Below, in pieces: positions 34,028 to 46,424 of a DNA stretch of 64,000 bases. Origin of the DNA: Stagonosporopsis chrysanthemi (Eukaryota; Ascomycota; Dothideomycetes; Pleosporales; Didymellaceae); NCBI GenBank assembly GCA_022560025.1, contig JAFISE010000127.1, forward strand, positions 1 through 64,000, read 5' to 3'. The translations under genes and the position numbers were made by a program. Within the stretch, counting starts at the first letter, position 1. Every line of letters begins with the position of its first letter. The notes under the pieces were generated by a model, which made no database searches, had not been told where the DNA came from, and saw nothing but the letters and a program-made list of their open reading frames with translations.

Positions 34028-34539
34028 TGTCGTATCTTCCCTTGCAGATCACGCTTACTGTTCTCCAGAAGACACGCGAAGAAAGAGCAGCGGCGTCACA
34101 GACTCGCAGAACTACTTAAAGAAATCCCGCAATTGAATCTTGACAGTAAATAACTCAAATAAAGATATGCGCAATGCATGCGACAACAGTCGCGACCTGT
34201 GTTTCGGACATCCATAGAAGTTGATTCCGGATCCCCTCACGTCATTCCGCTCATTCCCCGCTGCTGGTGTGCCCATCATGCACGCCCAACAGATGCATTG
34301 CATCTACGAGGCGACACCAAGCCACCTAATTCTGACGATGGTTCCACCTGTCCGAGAAGAGCATCGGTTGCCATGTTTCATCTCTTATGAAGTGTTTACC
34401 AAGTTTAGCCGCAACGAAACGATACAAGACAACTATTGTTACACCAGAAAGAGCTAGGCACCAGAACGCAATGACTATAAGATCGCCATATCTACGAGCG
34501 TAGATGAGCTAGGACTCCTGGTGGGACCAATCCCTTCAC
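34028..34539. other. Intergenic region
   Basis: These 512 bases lie between divergent genes, with presumed promoters of both. No clear TATA box or other element was picked out. Confidence 0.45.
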
Positions 34540-35712
34540 ATGACATATACATATGGCTTTGAAGCTCTCGACGATCGCGTAGGCATTCGCGATTACAATA
34601 TTACGACTTACGGCTTCCATAACGCGCCTTTGATTCACCGTACCCTGCACGCTGTTCTCAAAACCGAAAACCTTGACATTTCAGAGCCAACTACACCGGT
34701 GTACATACCCACGAAACCATTAATACGTTCAACCGAAATAGACATAAGCACAGTCTCGCACCGTCCGGTACTTTCGACAACGCCGACATCCATACCGCAG
34801 GTATCCACTCCACCCAATCCACCTAGGTCTATCGCGCCGTCAATCATCACGCAGCCTTCCACAACGCAGGCCATGACGGAATTACCTGCGCCGCTCCTGC
34901 AGGGGCTCCGCTTCCTCATACGCGCAAATCACATTCTACACCAACACCACCTCGTCGATGCGTTCGGTCACATTTCGCTACGACACCCAATGGCATCAGA
35001 CCAATACTTAATAGCCGCCTACAACCCTGGCGCGCCTGCTCTAGTCAGATCGCAGCAGGACTTCGTCTCTTATAGAGTACGCGACAGCACGCCTGTAGAT
35101 CCCAATGCCCCGCAGGGGTACTCCGAACGCTACATCCACGGCGAAATCTTTCGACGCTTCCCAGATATCAATTGTGTAGTCCACTCCCACAGCGAAACAG
35201 TGATCCCGTTCACGTTGGCAGGAGTGCCAGTACGACCAGTGTTCCATATGGCCGGGTTCCTCGGCAGCTCAGCGAAGGGTGTTCCCGTGTTTGACGCACA
35301 GGATGCGTACAGCGATCTTGTCGGGAAAGTCGAGATAACACCGGACATGCTGGTCAAGAACCAACCACTTGGGAAAGCGCTGGCCCGCAAATTCCACCCG
35401 TCGACGCCGGTAGTGCTGCAGCATAAGCATGGGTTCACTTGTGTGGGGAAGTCGATTGAAGAGGCAGTCTATCGAGCACTGTACACGCAGACGAATTGCG
35501 AGCTATTGACCAAGGCATTGACTTTCGCCGGTGGAGACTGGCAGAAAGTAAAGTATCTGAACGAGGAGGAAGCAAAAAGTTGTAAGATCATGAACGAGAA
35601 GTGCGTGGACAAAAGCTGGCGATTGTGGCTGAGAGAGGCACAGATAAATCCTTTATACGAGAACGAGGAAGGTGAGCCAGAGGCACTGGCTGTGAGCGGT
35701 ATGAACTTGTAG
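34540..35712 (+). CDS. Class II aldolase/adducin-domain protein
   Basis: The frame is open from 34540 (390 residues), but the conserved domain begins with MTELPAPLLQGLRFLIRAN at 34873, giving 279 residues, which is the usual size. The upstream 111 codons are rich in Thr/Pro/Ser and could be 5' leader or a lineage-specific extension. The fold is that of metal-dependent aldolases such as fuculose-phosphate aldolase. Metal-binding histidines are seen in VVHSHSE and LQHKHGF. The DAFGHISLRHP motif and YIHGEIFRRFPD also fit. Fungal members often lack a known substrate. A second, different class II aldolase lies at 56.6 kb. Confidence 0.82.
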   Translation: MTYTYGFEALDDRVGIRDYNITTYGFHNAPLIHRTLHAVLKTENLDISEPTTPVYIPTKPLIRSTEIDISTVSHRPVLSTTPTSIPQVSTPPNPPRSIAPSIITQPSTTQAMTELPAPLLQGLRFLIRANHILHQHHLVDAFGHISLRHPMASDQYLIAAYNPGAPALVRSQQDFVSYRVRDSTPVDPNAPQGYSERYIHGEIFRRFPDINCVVHSHSETVIPFTLAGVPVRPVFHMAGFLGSSAKGVPVFDAQDAYSDLVGKVEITPDMLVKNQPLGKALARKFHPSTPVVLQHKHGFTCVGKSIEEAVYRALYTQTNCELLTKALTFAGGDWQKVKYLNEEEAKSCKIMNEKCVDKSWRLWLREAQINPLYENEEGEPEALAVSGMNL

Positions 35713-36283
35713 CGGTCATGTACAGCGACGATAAGGATGCGGGAGAATGGGCAGTCAAGAGCATAGACTGGGTCAGGACGGTGATGGTTGCCACTACACG
35801 CACGATACGTGCCTAATCTTAGTTGTTTCGAGTCCTCAGAATGGACTTGCCCTTTCAATATGACGAATCTGACGTCACAGCTTCAGAACGCGTGTGATAG
35901 ACGTGTCTTATGAGTGGTTGTAGTTTGGGAAGGGGATTTATTAGAACCATTGGGGGATTTGACGCGTTGGGTGCAATGGAAGCACAGATTTCCCGCGTAC
36001 TGATCTGGTAGTCGGCCAAAAAGGAGGAATCGCGGCCACTATGAACGTACGCAAGTGGTTCCGATGGCCCGCCGTAACAACACGCTAGCGTAACTTTTGG
36101 CTATGCACTTCAAGACAGAGCACCGCTCACTCGACTCCACCTTGCGCTACCGCGACCCCAACGCGCCCACCACTCCCATCGCCGACACGTCCCAGGCACT
36201 CAGGAACCTTTTCAACCAGCTTTGCGCAGTAACCGGGAAGCATTCACACGACCAAGACGCGGCGGACAGCCCATACGGGCAAC
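35713..36283. promoter_or_regulatory. Intergenic region with ISWI promoter
   Basis: These 571 bases lie between two plus-strand genes. The right part is GC-rich and contains an open frame at 36097..36315 that does not join the ISWI frame. Confidence 0.4.
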
Positions 36284-39200
36284 ATGGCGCGCAAGAGCAA
36301 CGGACGCGGCTCTGACCCCTCGACGGCCGACGCCTCAACGCACGAAGACGTCGAGATGCAGGACCAAGACGACAGGATGAACGGCTTCAAGAAATTCGGG
36401 GTGAGTAAGACGCACGCGCGCAATTTACTTCCCAAGGCTCGCTCCAGAGCATGTGGTGGTAACGATGAGGAAGGGTCAAATGAGAGCAAACAAGCTGACG
36501 TATCGTTGCAGTACAACCTGGATACACCTGACTACACGGTATGCATCATGACACACGTGCCTTGTCTTGACTAAGACTAACAACCGCGCAGGACTCGGAC
36601 ACACAACCCAACACCACAGCCAGCAGCGTGGCAGGCGACGTGCCAGTCGATGGCCGGAAACGACGCGCTGAGGAGATGAACATGCGCAAGACCATTTATG
36701 GAAAGAAGCACGATCGCCTGGGTGTATCAAAGGTACGCAGCACCACATGACGTACGTCCAGTATGAAGACCTAGCTGACATGATCCGCTTTCACAGGAAG
36801 ACGACACTGTTCGCCGATTTAGATACCTCCTTGGTCTGACCGATCTGTTCCGCCACTTCATCGACTCGAATCCCAACCCTCACATCAAGGACATCATCGC
36901 CAAGATAGATGCGCAAGACGCGGAAGAGGCCAAGAAATCGAAGGCGAGCAAGGTGCGCAAAGGCGGAGCTGCTGCCGAGCGTCGCCGCAAGACCGAGCAG
37001 GAGGAAGATGCGGAGCTTGTGCGCGAGGAAAAGCATGGCGGACACAATGAGACGGTCTTCAGAGAATCGCCAGGCTACATACAGGGCGGTACCATGCGTG
37101 ACTACCAAGTCGCCGGTCTCAATTGGTTGATCTCGCTGCACGAGAACGGTATCTCTGGCATTCTGGCTGACGAGATGGGTCTCGGAAAGACACTGCAGAC
37201 CATCTCCTTCCTTGGCTACCTCCGTTTCATCGCTGGCATCAACGGACCCCACCTTGTCGCTGTACCGAAGTCGACTCTTGACAACTGGAGGCGTGAGTTT
37301 GCGAAATGGATCCCAGAGATCAAGGTTCTCGTTCTACAGGGAAACAAGGACGAACGTGCCGAGCTCATTCGCGACGAGCTTGTGGACGAGAACTTCGATG
37401 TCTGCATCACTAGTTACGAAATGATTCTGCGTGAAAAGACAGCCCTGAAGAAGTTTGCATGGGAGTATATCATCATCGACGAAGCGCATCGCATCAAGAA
37501 CGAGGAGTCCTCCCTCGCGCAGATGGTTCGCATGTTCAACTCTCGCAACCGACTCCTTATTACCGGAACACCGCTTCAGAACAACTTGCACGAGCTTTGG
37601 GCTCTTCTCAACTTCTTGATGCCAGACGTATTCGGTGACTCGTCTGCGTTCGACGAGTGGTTTTCTCAGCAGAATGCAGATTCGGATACCGTTGTACAAC
37701 AGCTTCACAAGGTTCTGCGACCTTTCTTGCTTCGACGTGTAAAGGCCGATGTCGAGAAGTCTCTTTTACCCAAAAAGGAGATTAACTTGTATGTCGGCTT
37801 GTCGGATATGCAAGTCCAGTGGTACAAAAAGATTCTCGAGAAGGACATCGATGCCGTCAACGGTGGCGCTGGAAACAAGGAGTCCAAGACGCGCCTGCTT
37901 AACATTGTTATGCAGTTGCGCAAGTGCTGTAACCATCCTTACCTCTTCGAGGGTGCTGAGCCTGGCCCCCCTTACACGACTGACGAGCACTTGGTCACTA
38001 ATGCTGCCAAGATGGTCATGCTGGATAAGCTGCTCAAGCGCATGAAAGCTCAGGGCAGCAGAGTTCTCATCTTCTCTCAAATGAGTCGTGTTCTGGACAT
38101 CATGGAGGATTACTCGGTGATGCGCGGGTACCAGTACTGTCGCATTGACGGTTCTACCGCCCACGAGGATCGAATCGCAGCTATTGACGATTACAACAAA
38201 GAGGACTCAGAGAAATTCCTGTTTCTCTTAACAACTCGTGCTGGTGGCCTGGGCATCAACTTGACTTCCGCTGATATCGTTGTTCTTTTCGACAGCGATT
38301 GGAACCCGCAGGCTGATCTTCAAGCTATGGATCGTGCTCATCGTATCGGTCAAAAGAAGCAAGTTCACGTTTTCCGTTTCGTCACCGAGGGTGCCATCGA
38401 GGAAAAGGTCTTGGAGCGCGCAGCTCAAAAGTTACGTCTCGACCAACTGGTCATTCAGCAGGGGCGTAGCCAACAGCCCGCCAAGAACGCTGCTTCTAAG
38501 GATGAGCTGCTGACCATGATTCAACACGGTGCTGAGAAGGTCTTCAATAGCAAGGGAGCAGTTGGGCCAGCTACGGACCAGGAATTAGCCGATGACGACT
38601 TTGACGCAGTCATGAAGCGGGGTGAAGAGGCGACCGCAAAGCTGAACTCGAAATACGAGAAGCTAGGTTTGGACGATCTGCAGAAGTTCACATCGGATTC
38701 GACTTATGAGTGGAACGGTGAGACATTCGAGCCACGAAAGAAGGATATTGGTCTAAACTGGATCAATCCGTCGAAGCGTGAGCGCAAAGAGCAGAATTAT
38801 GGCATCGACAAGTACTACCGCAATGCATTGGCCACTGGCGGTCGAACCGAGAGCAAGCAACCCAGGGTACCCCGAGCGCCCAAGCAGGTCGTCATCCACG
38901 ACTACCAGTTCTTCCCGGAGAAACTTGCTGAGCTCCAGGATAAAGAGACCGCATGGTATCGAAAGGAAAATGGCCTTAAAGCGCCCCTTCCCGAGGGCCC
39001 TGACGAGGACCTCGAAGCACGCGAAGCTGACCAAGAGCTCGCCCAAAAGGAGATCGATAATGCTGAGCCGCTAACGGAAGAAGAGAAGGCCGAGAAAGAG
39101 CGCTTGATCGAGCAAGGCTTCCCAGAGTGGAACAAGCGAGACCTGCAGCAATTCCTAAATGGATCTGCCAAGTACGGACGATCGAACTACGAAGGCATTT

Positions 39201-39908
39201 CCGAGGAAGTGGACGGAAAGAACACCGACGAGATCAAAGAGTACGCTAAGGTTTTCTGGAAGAAGTACAAGCAGCTGGAAAACTGGCAGAAGTATCTCAC
39301 TGTTGTCGAAGACGGTGAGCAGCGTGTTCGTGACTCAGAGAACAAGAAGCGCCTGCTTGCGAAGAAGATTGGCATGTATAGGATGCCTATGCAACAGATG
39401 ACGATCAAGTACACTGTCTCAACAACGAACAAGAAGGTCTACACAGAAGAGGAGGACCGCTTCTTGCTTGTAATGCTGCATAAGCATGGCGTCGAAGGAG
39501 ATGACATCTTTGACAGAATCCGAGACGAGATCCGAGAATCACCTCTATTCCGCTTCGACTGGTTCTTCCTCAGCCGCACACCCCAGGAAATTGGTCGTCG
39601 CTGCACAACGCTCATCCAGACTGTCGTCCGTGAGCTTGGTGGTGATGCTAGCAAGAACGGCAAGGGCAAGCGTGCTTACGAGGAAGAAGAGACCGAAGAA
39701 GAGGAGGAAGAGCCTGTCAAGAAGAAGGCCAAGAACGGCGTCAAGGTTGGTATAGTATCATACACAGAATGGGCCGATGCTGATAGACAAACAGAATAAA
39801 CAGCTCGACACAGTGAAGGGCAAGGCGTCTCCCGCGACATCGCGTGCCAGCAGCGTGGCATCGACGGGCTCCGCAGGCAAGGGCAAGGCGAAGGGCAAGA
39901 AGAAATAG
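36284..39908 (+). CDS. ISWI-type chromatin-remodelling ATPase
   Basis: Five exons, 36284..36400, 36512..36538 (a 27-base microexon), 36592..36732, 36797..39745 and 39804..39908, all phase 0, give 1112 residues, the normal ISWI length. The enzyme uses ATP to slide and space nucleosomes. The SNF2 ATPase has Walker A ILADEMGLGKTLQT (about residues 217-230) and the DEAH box IIIDEAHRIKN (about 320-330). The helicase C lobe ends near IEEKVLERAAQKLRLDQLVI (about 630-650). A HAND region follows (EWNGETFEPRKKDIGLNW). The SANT domain starts near RDLQQFLNGSAKYGR (about 873) and the SLIDE domain spans about 977-1043 (YTEEEDRFLLVMLHKHGV). The last exon is a basic, Lys/Gly-rich tail. It cannot be told whether this is the Isw1 or Isw2 orthologue. 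Confidence 0.93.
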
Positions 39909-40489
39909 ACTTTCTGATATTCGGCTCTCGGGTGTTGAGGTGGTGTTTTGGCGCAACAAACGTGGTGAAAGGTTCACATGAGAGCTCAGGGTCTGTTTTG
40001 ACACCGGTGAGACTCTTTTGTACCACACTACAGTGGTCTGTCGAGCTCTTGTAGGATTGCAAGGGCTGTAGGCTCATGATTAGCTGTGCGGTAGCATGTT
40101 ATAGATCCAATCGATTCAGAATATGTTATTGGACAAGTTGGTGGACTTTGAAGCGTGGCGTGCGGCGCAAAGTGGAATGACGCGCCCGCCCGCCCAAAAA
40201 GCTATGACGCGCCCCGCATCAACTTTGGCAGGTGCTTCCCATATCCACAACAACCACACAACAACCGCACATACCTACAGGTTGCGTCTTCGTACGTAAG
40301 TACCGCTATCCTATTCTGTCCTTCAATCGTACATTTCATCTGTGGCAATGACCTGGCGAGCCGCTACACTTCTCCTGGAACATTCCAGAAGCAATCCTGG
40401 GAGCAAGTTCGACCTTGACTGACAGCGTATCTGGTTCAGGCTCTACTACATTTTTCTCTCAAAACCGTACCCGCATATCGAAGTTCACA
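39909..40489. other. Intergenic region ISWI / GET3
   Basis: This 581-base gap lies between plus-strand genes and should carry the GET3 promoter and leader. It contains a CGCCCGCCCGCCC-like GC tract at 40182-40194. Confidence 0.45.
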
Positions 40490-41638
40490 ATGGCGACCAC
40501 CGCTGCGCTTCAGAAGCTCCAGAACCCTCCCGAGGACTTGGAGCCGACGCTCCAGTCCATCCTCGACCAGAAGTCGCTGCGTTGGATCTTTGTGGGTGGC
40601 AAAGGTGGTGTGGGAAAGACGACAACATCGTGTTCCCTCGCCATCCAGCTTGCAAAGCACCGCAAATCCGTTCTCCTCATCTCCACCGACCCAGCCCACA
40701 ACCTGTCAGATGCATTCAATCAGAAATTCGGCAAGGATGCGCGTCTTGTGAACGGCTTTGACAACCTAAGCGCCATGGAGATCGATCCCAATGGTAGCAT
40801 ACAGGACCTGCTCGCTGCAGGTGGTGAGGAGGGACAGGACCCTATGGCTGGTCTTGGAGGTATGGGCAACATGATGCAGGATCTTGCCTTCAGCGTGCGT
40901 TTACGAGAGCTAGATATACGCAAACGATAACACTGACTTTTCTTTCAGATTCCTGGTGTTGACGAGGCCATGTCTTTCGCCGAAGTCCTCAAGCAGGTCA
41001 AGTCCATGTCTTACGAGACCATTATCTTCGATACTGCACCCACTGGTCACACCCTGCGCTTTTTGCAGTTCCCCACTGTCATGGAGAAAGCTCTCAGCAA
41101 AGTCTCGCAGCTATCTCGTCAGTTCGGACCTATGCTGAACGGCTTCCTAGGCGGCGGCGGACGTTTGCCAAACGGCCAGAGCATGGACGAGCTTGTCGAG
41201 AAGATGGATGCTCTACAAAAGACTATTGCCGAGGTCAACGGACAGTTCAAGGACGCAGACCTGACTACCTTCGTGTGCGTCTGCATTCCAGAGTTCTTGT
41301 CGCTTTACGAGACCGAGCGCATGATTCAGGAACTCAACAGCTACGAGATCGATACACACTCGATTGTGGTTAACCAGCTGTTATTCCCTAAACAGGACAA
41401 CCCGTGCGAGCAGTGCAATGCACGTCGAAAAATGCAGAAGAAATACCTTGACCAAATCGAGGAGCTTTACGACGAATTCAACGTAGTCAAGATGCCACTC
41501 CTTGTCGAAGAGGTCCGTGGTAAGGAAAAGCTAGAAAAGTAAGTTCCCCTGTCCCTGCACCGTACGGCTTGTGTGAGGTGCTAACCCCTTTGCAGCTTCT
41601 CCAAAATGCTTGTCGAGCCATTCGTGCCTCCTAAATAA
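40490..41638 (+). CDS. GET3: ATPase Get3 (tail-anchored protein insertion)
   Basis: Three exons, 40490..40894, 40949..41538 and 41596..41638, give 345 residues. Get3 is the cytosolic homodimeric ATPase that carries tail-anchored proteins to the Get1/Get2 receptor at the ER. Residues 36-45 form the deviant P-loop GGKGGVGKTT. Next come STDPAHNLSDAF (switch I region) and IFDTAPTGHTLRFLQFP (switch II). The methionine-rich client-binding part is SMDELVEKMDALQKT. Cys288 and Cys291 (CEQC) are the zinc ligands that join the dimer. The C-terminal exon encodes FSKMLVEPFVPPK. Length and motifs are standard for fungal Get3. Confidence 0.95.
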
Positions 41639-43432
41639 AGACGTCACCCTTGCGCAAAGGGGAACTGGTCATGCGCGCAGTTCCATTCTCAATTTGGTGA
41701 CCTGCGCGATTCAGTATATATAGCGATACCCCTTAGAGGCAATTCACACCCTTGTAACAATCCACTTCCGCAGCTCTCAACCTTCTTAGCTGAGCGAGAT
41801 CGGTCTGAACGTCGAAGCTCTACATTTCCTTGCACGACTCGTTGCACACGATAATACTCTGATTCTGGGAAATTCCGAGAAATTTGATCCTTGATACCAC
41901 ACGTGGTCCCAACAGTGAAACCGCGATCTCACATCTCCCACGAATGACAAGCTTCGCGGCATGTTTGCTTTCGTTCTGGACAGTGCGGAGACTCAGGTAG
42001 CCACTGTAGCCTCGCCGCCCACGGTTAGATTGTTATTTCGCCGAAGTTCCGCGGTCAGTTCGCGACCTTTTCCTGTTCCTAACAAACGCCCGCGTACACC
42101 TGACAGCTCTCAATACATGGCTCAAAGGGCTACACAGTACAATGGAAGTTCTGCCGAGCGTTGTCAACAAGGATACCCGCATCGATCCGCAAGTCGTTCA
42201 TCGTGTTTGTCGCGTGCCCAGTGTCGAGGTAAGCGCCTTGCCAAGATACGAGATATTGGAAGATCGCCCCCCGCAGAAAATATGCCGAGAATCTAACGGC
42301 AATAGGTGAGTACACCGAAGCAATTCCTGCTTCTCCACGTATCTGCTTCACGATACTTGTGCGGTGTGTACCCTTTGGCGCTCTTGCAGTTATGCGGCCT
42401 TCCTGTATTGTCGACGCGCCCGGGGTCACCTGCGAATATTCGACGTCATCTCGCTTCCCCTCATCTGACCTGCCAGCCAAATTGCGAACTCCAGATTTCG
42501 AATCTGCAAGCCTTGGGCGCGATGCGTAGAATCAGAAAGTACATCTCTATCGTAAAGAGTCATAGCGCAACGAGCAAGCAGTGTTCCGCTAGTTTTCCGG
42601 AACGGAGATGACCATCGAAGTCCGTTGATACTGGTATTGTACTGTAACTTGACTCATTTCCGCAAACACGTTACCAGGAACACGGCAACAAGTTTCTGGG
42701 CCAAAGCTGAAGCTAAGCTTACACAGCTGACAACAGATGATCAACACATTGATTGGCGAGCTTTGAGGGGACTAAGACAAGCGGCCGCTGCACTCCAGGT
42801 GTTGATAGTGTGGGTTCATGCAGGTGCTTGTGAACAACACCCTCAGGGACGTGGACTTCCGCATGTGATTATACTGAAGACCTGTGCAGATGGAAAACGC
42901 GATAGTAATGATATATGGAATGGTTACTTTTGACTGTTCCTCCGCCAGCACAATGTTGCTGCTGTCGCGGCTTGCCACTGGGGCACAACACAGCCCTACT
43001 ACGCCTTGTGCCGGCTCCTACACCAAATCTCGGCAACCACTCTGGCGCCTTTTCCACAAGCGGCATCGGTAGCCGAGTAACAATCTGTGTCAATTGGCAG
43101 CGGAACTACCTCCTCACCCTTTGAGTAATCTTCGACAGGTACGGATTTATGTCTAATCATAGCATGGCCGAAAATTGTGAGGCACGGACTTCCGCGATGG
43201 TGAACATGACTGGGGGATATACCACTAGCACAGATTGACCGGGGTGTGTTAGCGGCCAGACGATGTGAAAAGCCGGTGCTGCCAGACTCTATATCTAGCG
43301 GAGGTGTTCGCTGCTTGATGGTGGGTCGTGGCCGCGAAGAACGTTCTGTTTACCAGTTGGTTGGGTAATTGGACTTGAGTCGCTGTGGTTTGCCTTGTCG
43401 TACATTGATCCGCACTCCGGAATTCCCACATC
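41639..43432. other. Long intergenic region with a promoter-like start
   Basis: This gap of 1794 bases contains a TATATATA at 41714-41721 followed by a CT-rich leader-like stretch, which looks like a promoter. But I could not build a gene behind it. The frame at 41961..42296 (111 codons) has no family resemblance. It may be a non-coding transcript, a small lineage-specific gene, or nothing. Confidence 0.4.
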
Positions 43433-44466
43433 ATGTCTTCGATCCTGAGATTAGGAGCTGTGCTCCTTGGTGCTATTGGTCTTGTCACCGCTGTGCCGGT
43501 TGAAATTGAAAAGAGAGGTATGTTGACACCCAACCACCTTTCACAGTCCAATGCGTTGCTAACTTCGAGAAAGCGGTTTCTGCCAATGTTCTCGACCAAC
43601 TCCAGTTCTTCAGCCAGTACTCTGCTGCAGCATACTGTCTTGGAAACAACAACAGCCCCAACACGAAGATCGCTTGCCCTCAGGGTAATTGTGCTCGGGT
43701 GGAGGCAGCCAACACGAACACACTGACAGAGTTTGAAAAGTAAGCTTTTCCAGCATCTTCAACTCCACAAATACTAATCTTTTCCAGCTCGCTCAGGTCC
43801 GACATCACCGGCTTCGTCGCCACGGACACTACCAACAAGCTCATTGTGCTCTCCTTCCGTGGATCAAGGTCTGTCCGTAACTGGCTTACCAATGTCAAGT
43901 TTCCTGTTGTCCCGACCACCATCTGCGCGACATGCAGTTCTTCAATCGGGTTCTGGCAGTCATGGCTTGAGGCGCAGACCAATGTGCTTTCCGTCATCAA
44001 GGCAGCACAAGCGCAATACCCATCCTTCAAAGTCGTTGCCACTGGTCATTCGCTAGGTGGAGCCCTTGCCAGCCTCGCAGCCGGCGTTTTACGTAGCCAA
44101 GGTATCACAGTCGATCTGTACACCTACGGCGCGCCAAAGGTTGGACTGCAAGGCCTTGCCGACTACATCTCCGGCACAAGCAAGGGCCAGAATTACCGCG
44201 TAACCCACAAGAACGACCCCGTGCCTAAGCTGCCCCCAGCATTGCTCGGCTACCGCCACACCTCCCCTGAGTACTACATCACCAGCGGGAATGATGCGCA
44301 GCCTGGCACTGGCGACGTGAATGTCTTGACGGGCACGCTGAACCTCAAGGGCAACGAGGGCGATTTCGGTGTCGACATCGATGCGCATCTGTGGTACTTT
44401 GGACACATCAGCGCATGCGAAGGGCAGGAGGGCATCGAGATCCGCAGCCTGGATGAAGAACAGTAA
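43433..44466 (+). CDS. Secreted class 3 lipase
   Basis: Three exons, 43433..43517, 43574..43739 and 43788..44466, give 309 residues. It is an alpha/beta-hydrolase of lipase class 3 (triacylglycerol lipase or feruloyl esterase-like). Residues 1-20 are a signal peptide (LGAVLLGAIGLVTAVPV) followed by a dibasic EKR that may be a Kex2 site. The catalytic triad is Ser172 in the elbow GHSLGGALAS, Asp227 in HKNDPVPKLPP and His284 in DAHLWYF. The mature enzyme starts near VSANVLDQLQFFSQYSAAAY, the usual helix of this family, and SFRGSRSVRNWLTN carries the oxyanion-side motif. The stop lies 50 bases from the stop of the convergent amidase gene. Confidence 0.9.
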
Positions 44467-44516
44467 TAGATTAATAATGTCTAATCGAAACGGCCTTTCC
44501 ACGGACTGCCCTTCAC

Positions 44517-46424
44517 TCAAATTTCCCTCCTAAACAATATCTCACCTCCCGTAACCCCACTTTTGCCCGCAAGCGCTTTCTTCACTATTCCCGCCTCGTA
44601 CAGGTCGGTGATCAGACTGAACAGCATGCCGTCGCAGCCTTTCGCAGCCATGAAATTCGCGGTCACTGGGAGGTATTCGACATGCTGCGTGATGGTCGAG
44701 TTATAAGGCGCTTCACCAACTGGAACAACGAAATCTGGGGCTTCCGAGAAGATGGAGATCCGGCTGTTGCTCCATCCCAGCGGCACACCGGGCTCGTCCA
44801 GGTACGCGTTGCGGTAATTGGTGCGTGCTGTGGAGCCGACGTACATGACTAGGCTCTCGGAGCAGGTCCGTGCCGACGGAGCCAGAAAGGTGCTGTTCGC
44901 CCATGACATGAAGGTCGTCTTGTTTGCGATGCCTTCCTCGAGGGTTGCGGTTTGGTTGTCACCCCAACCCCAGCGGGCCAGCGGCACCGGGTTGATGAAG
45001 GGCGTGCGGCCGTCATGCACAGCAGCGTAGTCGGCCAGGAAGGGCTCTCGGACAAGTGGTGTCTGCTGCTTGGTGATCAGGATGGCGTAGGTGAGGTTCA
45101 TCATTGCTGTGAGCGGCTCGAGGGTGGGGTTGTCGGTGCTCCATGATGCGGTAACGTTGTATGCGGATGCGTTTGCATTGAGGAATTCAGTCACGTTGGC
45201 GAGGAAGTCAATGAGCAGACCGTTGGCAATGTTGTTCGCTTCGGTCGGCCAGGCGAGGGTCTTGATGCTCGTTGGGTAGTCGCCGCTGAGAGTGACGTTA
45301 GCTCCGTACATGGCCTGCGCGGTGGCCTTCCAGATGAGCGGGTCGCGAGCGAGGAGACCGGCGGTATCGAGGACCGGAGCCATGGGCATGGTGTGTTCGA
45401 GAGTGACAAGGCCGTGAGAAGGACGGTTGCCAAAGAGGCCCTGGACCTGCGATGGACCGCGAACACTGCCGCCAGTGTCGGATCCGAGTGAGACGTCAAG
45501 CCAGGCGTACGCAGCTGTCCCAGCACCACCGCCAGCTGAGCTGGAAGACGCGTCTTGATAGCCATCGCCACGCGGATTGTAACTCGCGTGATAGTCTACC
45601 CAGTCAGCAGTGGCAGTTTCGCCATTGGCGAATTGCGAAGTGATCATCTTGCCAACGACGACAGCACCTGCATCGATAAGATTCTGAACGGGCGTCGCGG
45701 TGTTGTTGGCAGGAGGATACAGCCAGTACCAAGCCCTATTGCCATTGGAAGTGCGCAGTCCTTTGATGTCGTAGATGTCCTTGATACCAATTCTGACGCC
45801 AGCCAATGGCTTCTCAGCAGTCTTCTCGAAGTAAAGACGAGATGGCACAGCAACAGCAAGTTTCTGACCAAGAGTTCCAGCAGGAAGCACGGAGTAGGAA
45901 CCGTCTCCATTAGCGATCGCGGATTCAGTAAAAGCACCTGTTACGTCGCTGTACAGCCGCCATGCCTCGTAAACTTGACCAGCTGCGTTGATAAAGTACG
46001 GACCTGGCATTAAGCTGCCAGTTAACGTGCCAGTGATGATTGTGGCTGAAGAATTGCCTGCGGTACTGCCGCTTATGTAGAGAGCTAGATTGGTCAACTA
46101 CATCCTGTGCAGATGTTGAGTTTGGTACGTACCGTCAAGAAAGCCCTCTTGCCAGACGTCATCCTGCTCTGTATATTTGGCTGTGACAGCTGCTGTGTCC
46201 AATACGCCGTAGCCGTCGCTCTTGATAACAGTGAATGGAACAAACGGCCCATCTTCAAACGAAGCCTTGATCTCGTCACAACCGGTGATACTTGCGACCG
46301 ATTTCGGAGGAAGGAAGTAGTCAATGTCCGTAAGGGACACTGTGAATCCGGTCGACGAAACAGCTGCCTGAACACCGGTAGCAAGGCTAACGAGAGCAAT
46401 GCTACAAGACCACGATGAGAACAT
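44517..46424 (-). CDS. Secreted amidase-signature protein
   Basis: Two exons on the minus strand, 46424..46133 and 46084..44517, give 619 residues. The first 20 residues are a signal peptide (CSIALVSLATGVQAAV). The amidase-signature core has its catalytic Lys at about 199 (GIKDIYDIKG), the cis-Ser in DASSSSAGGGAG (about 279) and the nucleophile Ser at about 304 (LGSDTGGSVRGPS). These enzymes hydrolyse amide bonds, and the substrate is not predictable. An N-terminal region of about 170 residues precedes the core, as in many secreted fungal amidases. The intron boundary was set by frame: the nearer acceptor at GATGTAG shifts the frame, whereas the AG at 46085-46086 keeps it. Confidence 0.85.

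Noticed and set aside
29382..35712. A secondary-metabolite cluster around the GMC oxidase and FAD monooxygenase
   Set aside because: No polyketide synthase, peptide synthetase, terpene cyclase or cluster-type transcription factor is present.
41961..42296. Plus-strand frame of 111 codons after a promoter-like site
   Set aside because: No recognisable motif and Arg/Ser-rich composition. It is kept only as an open question.
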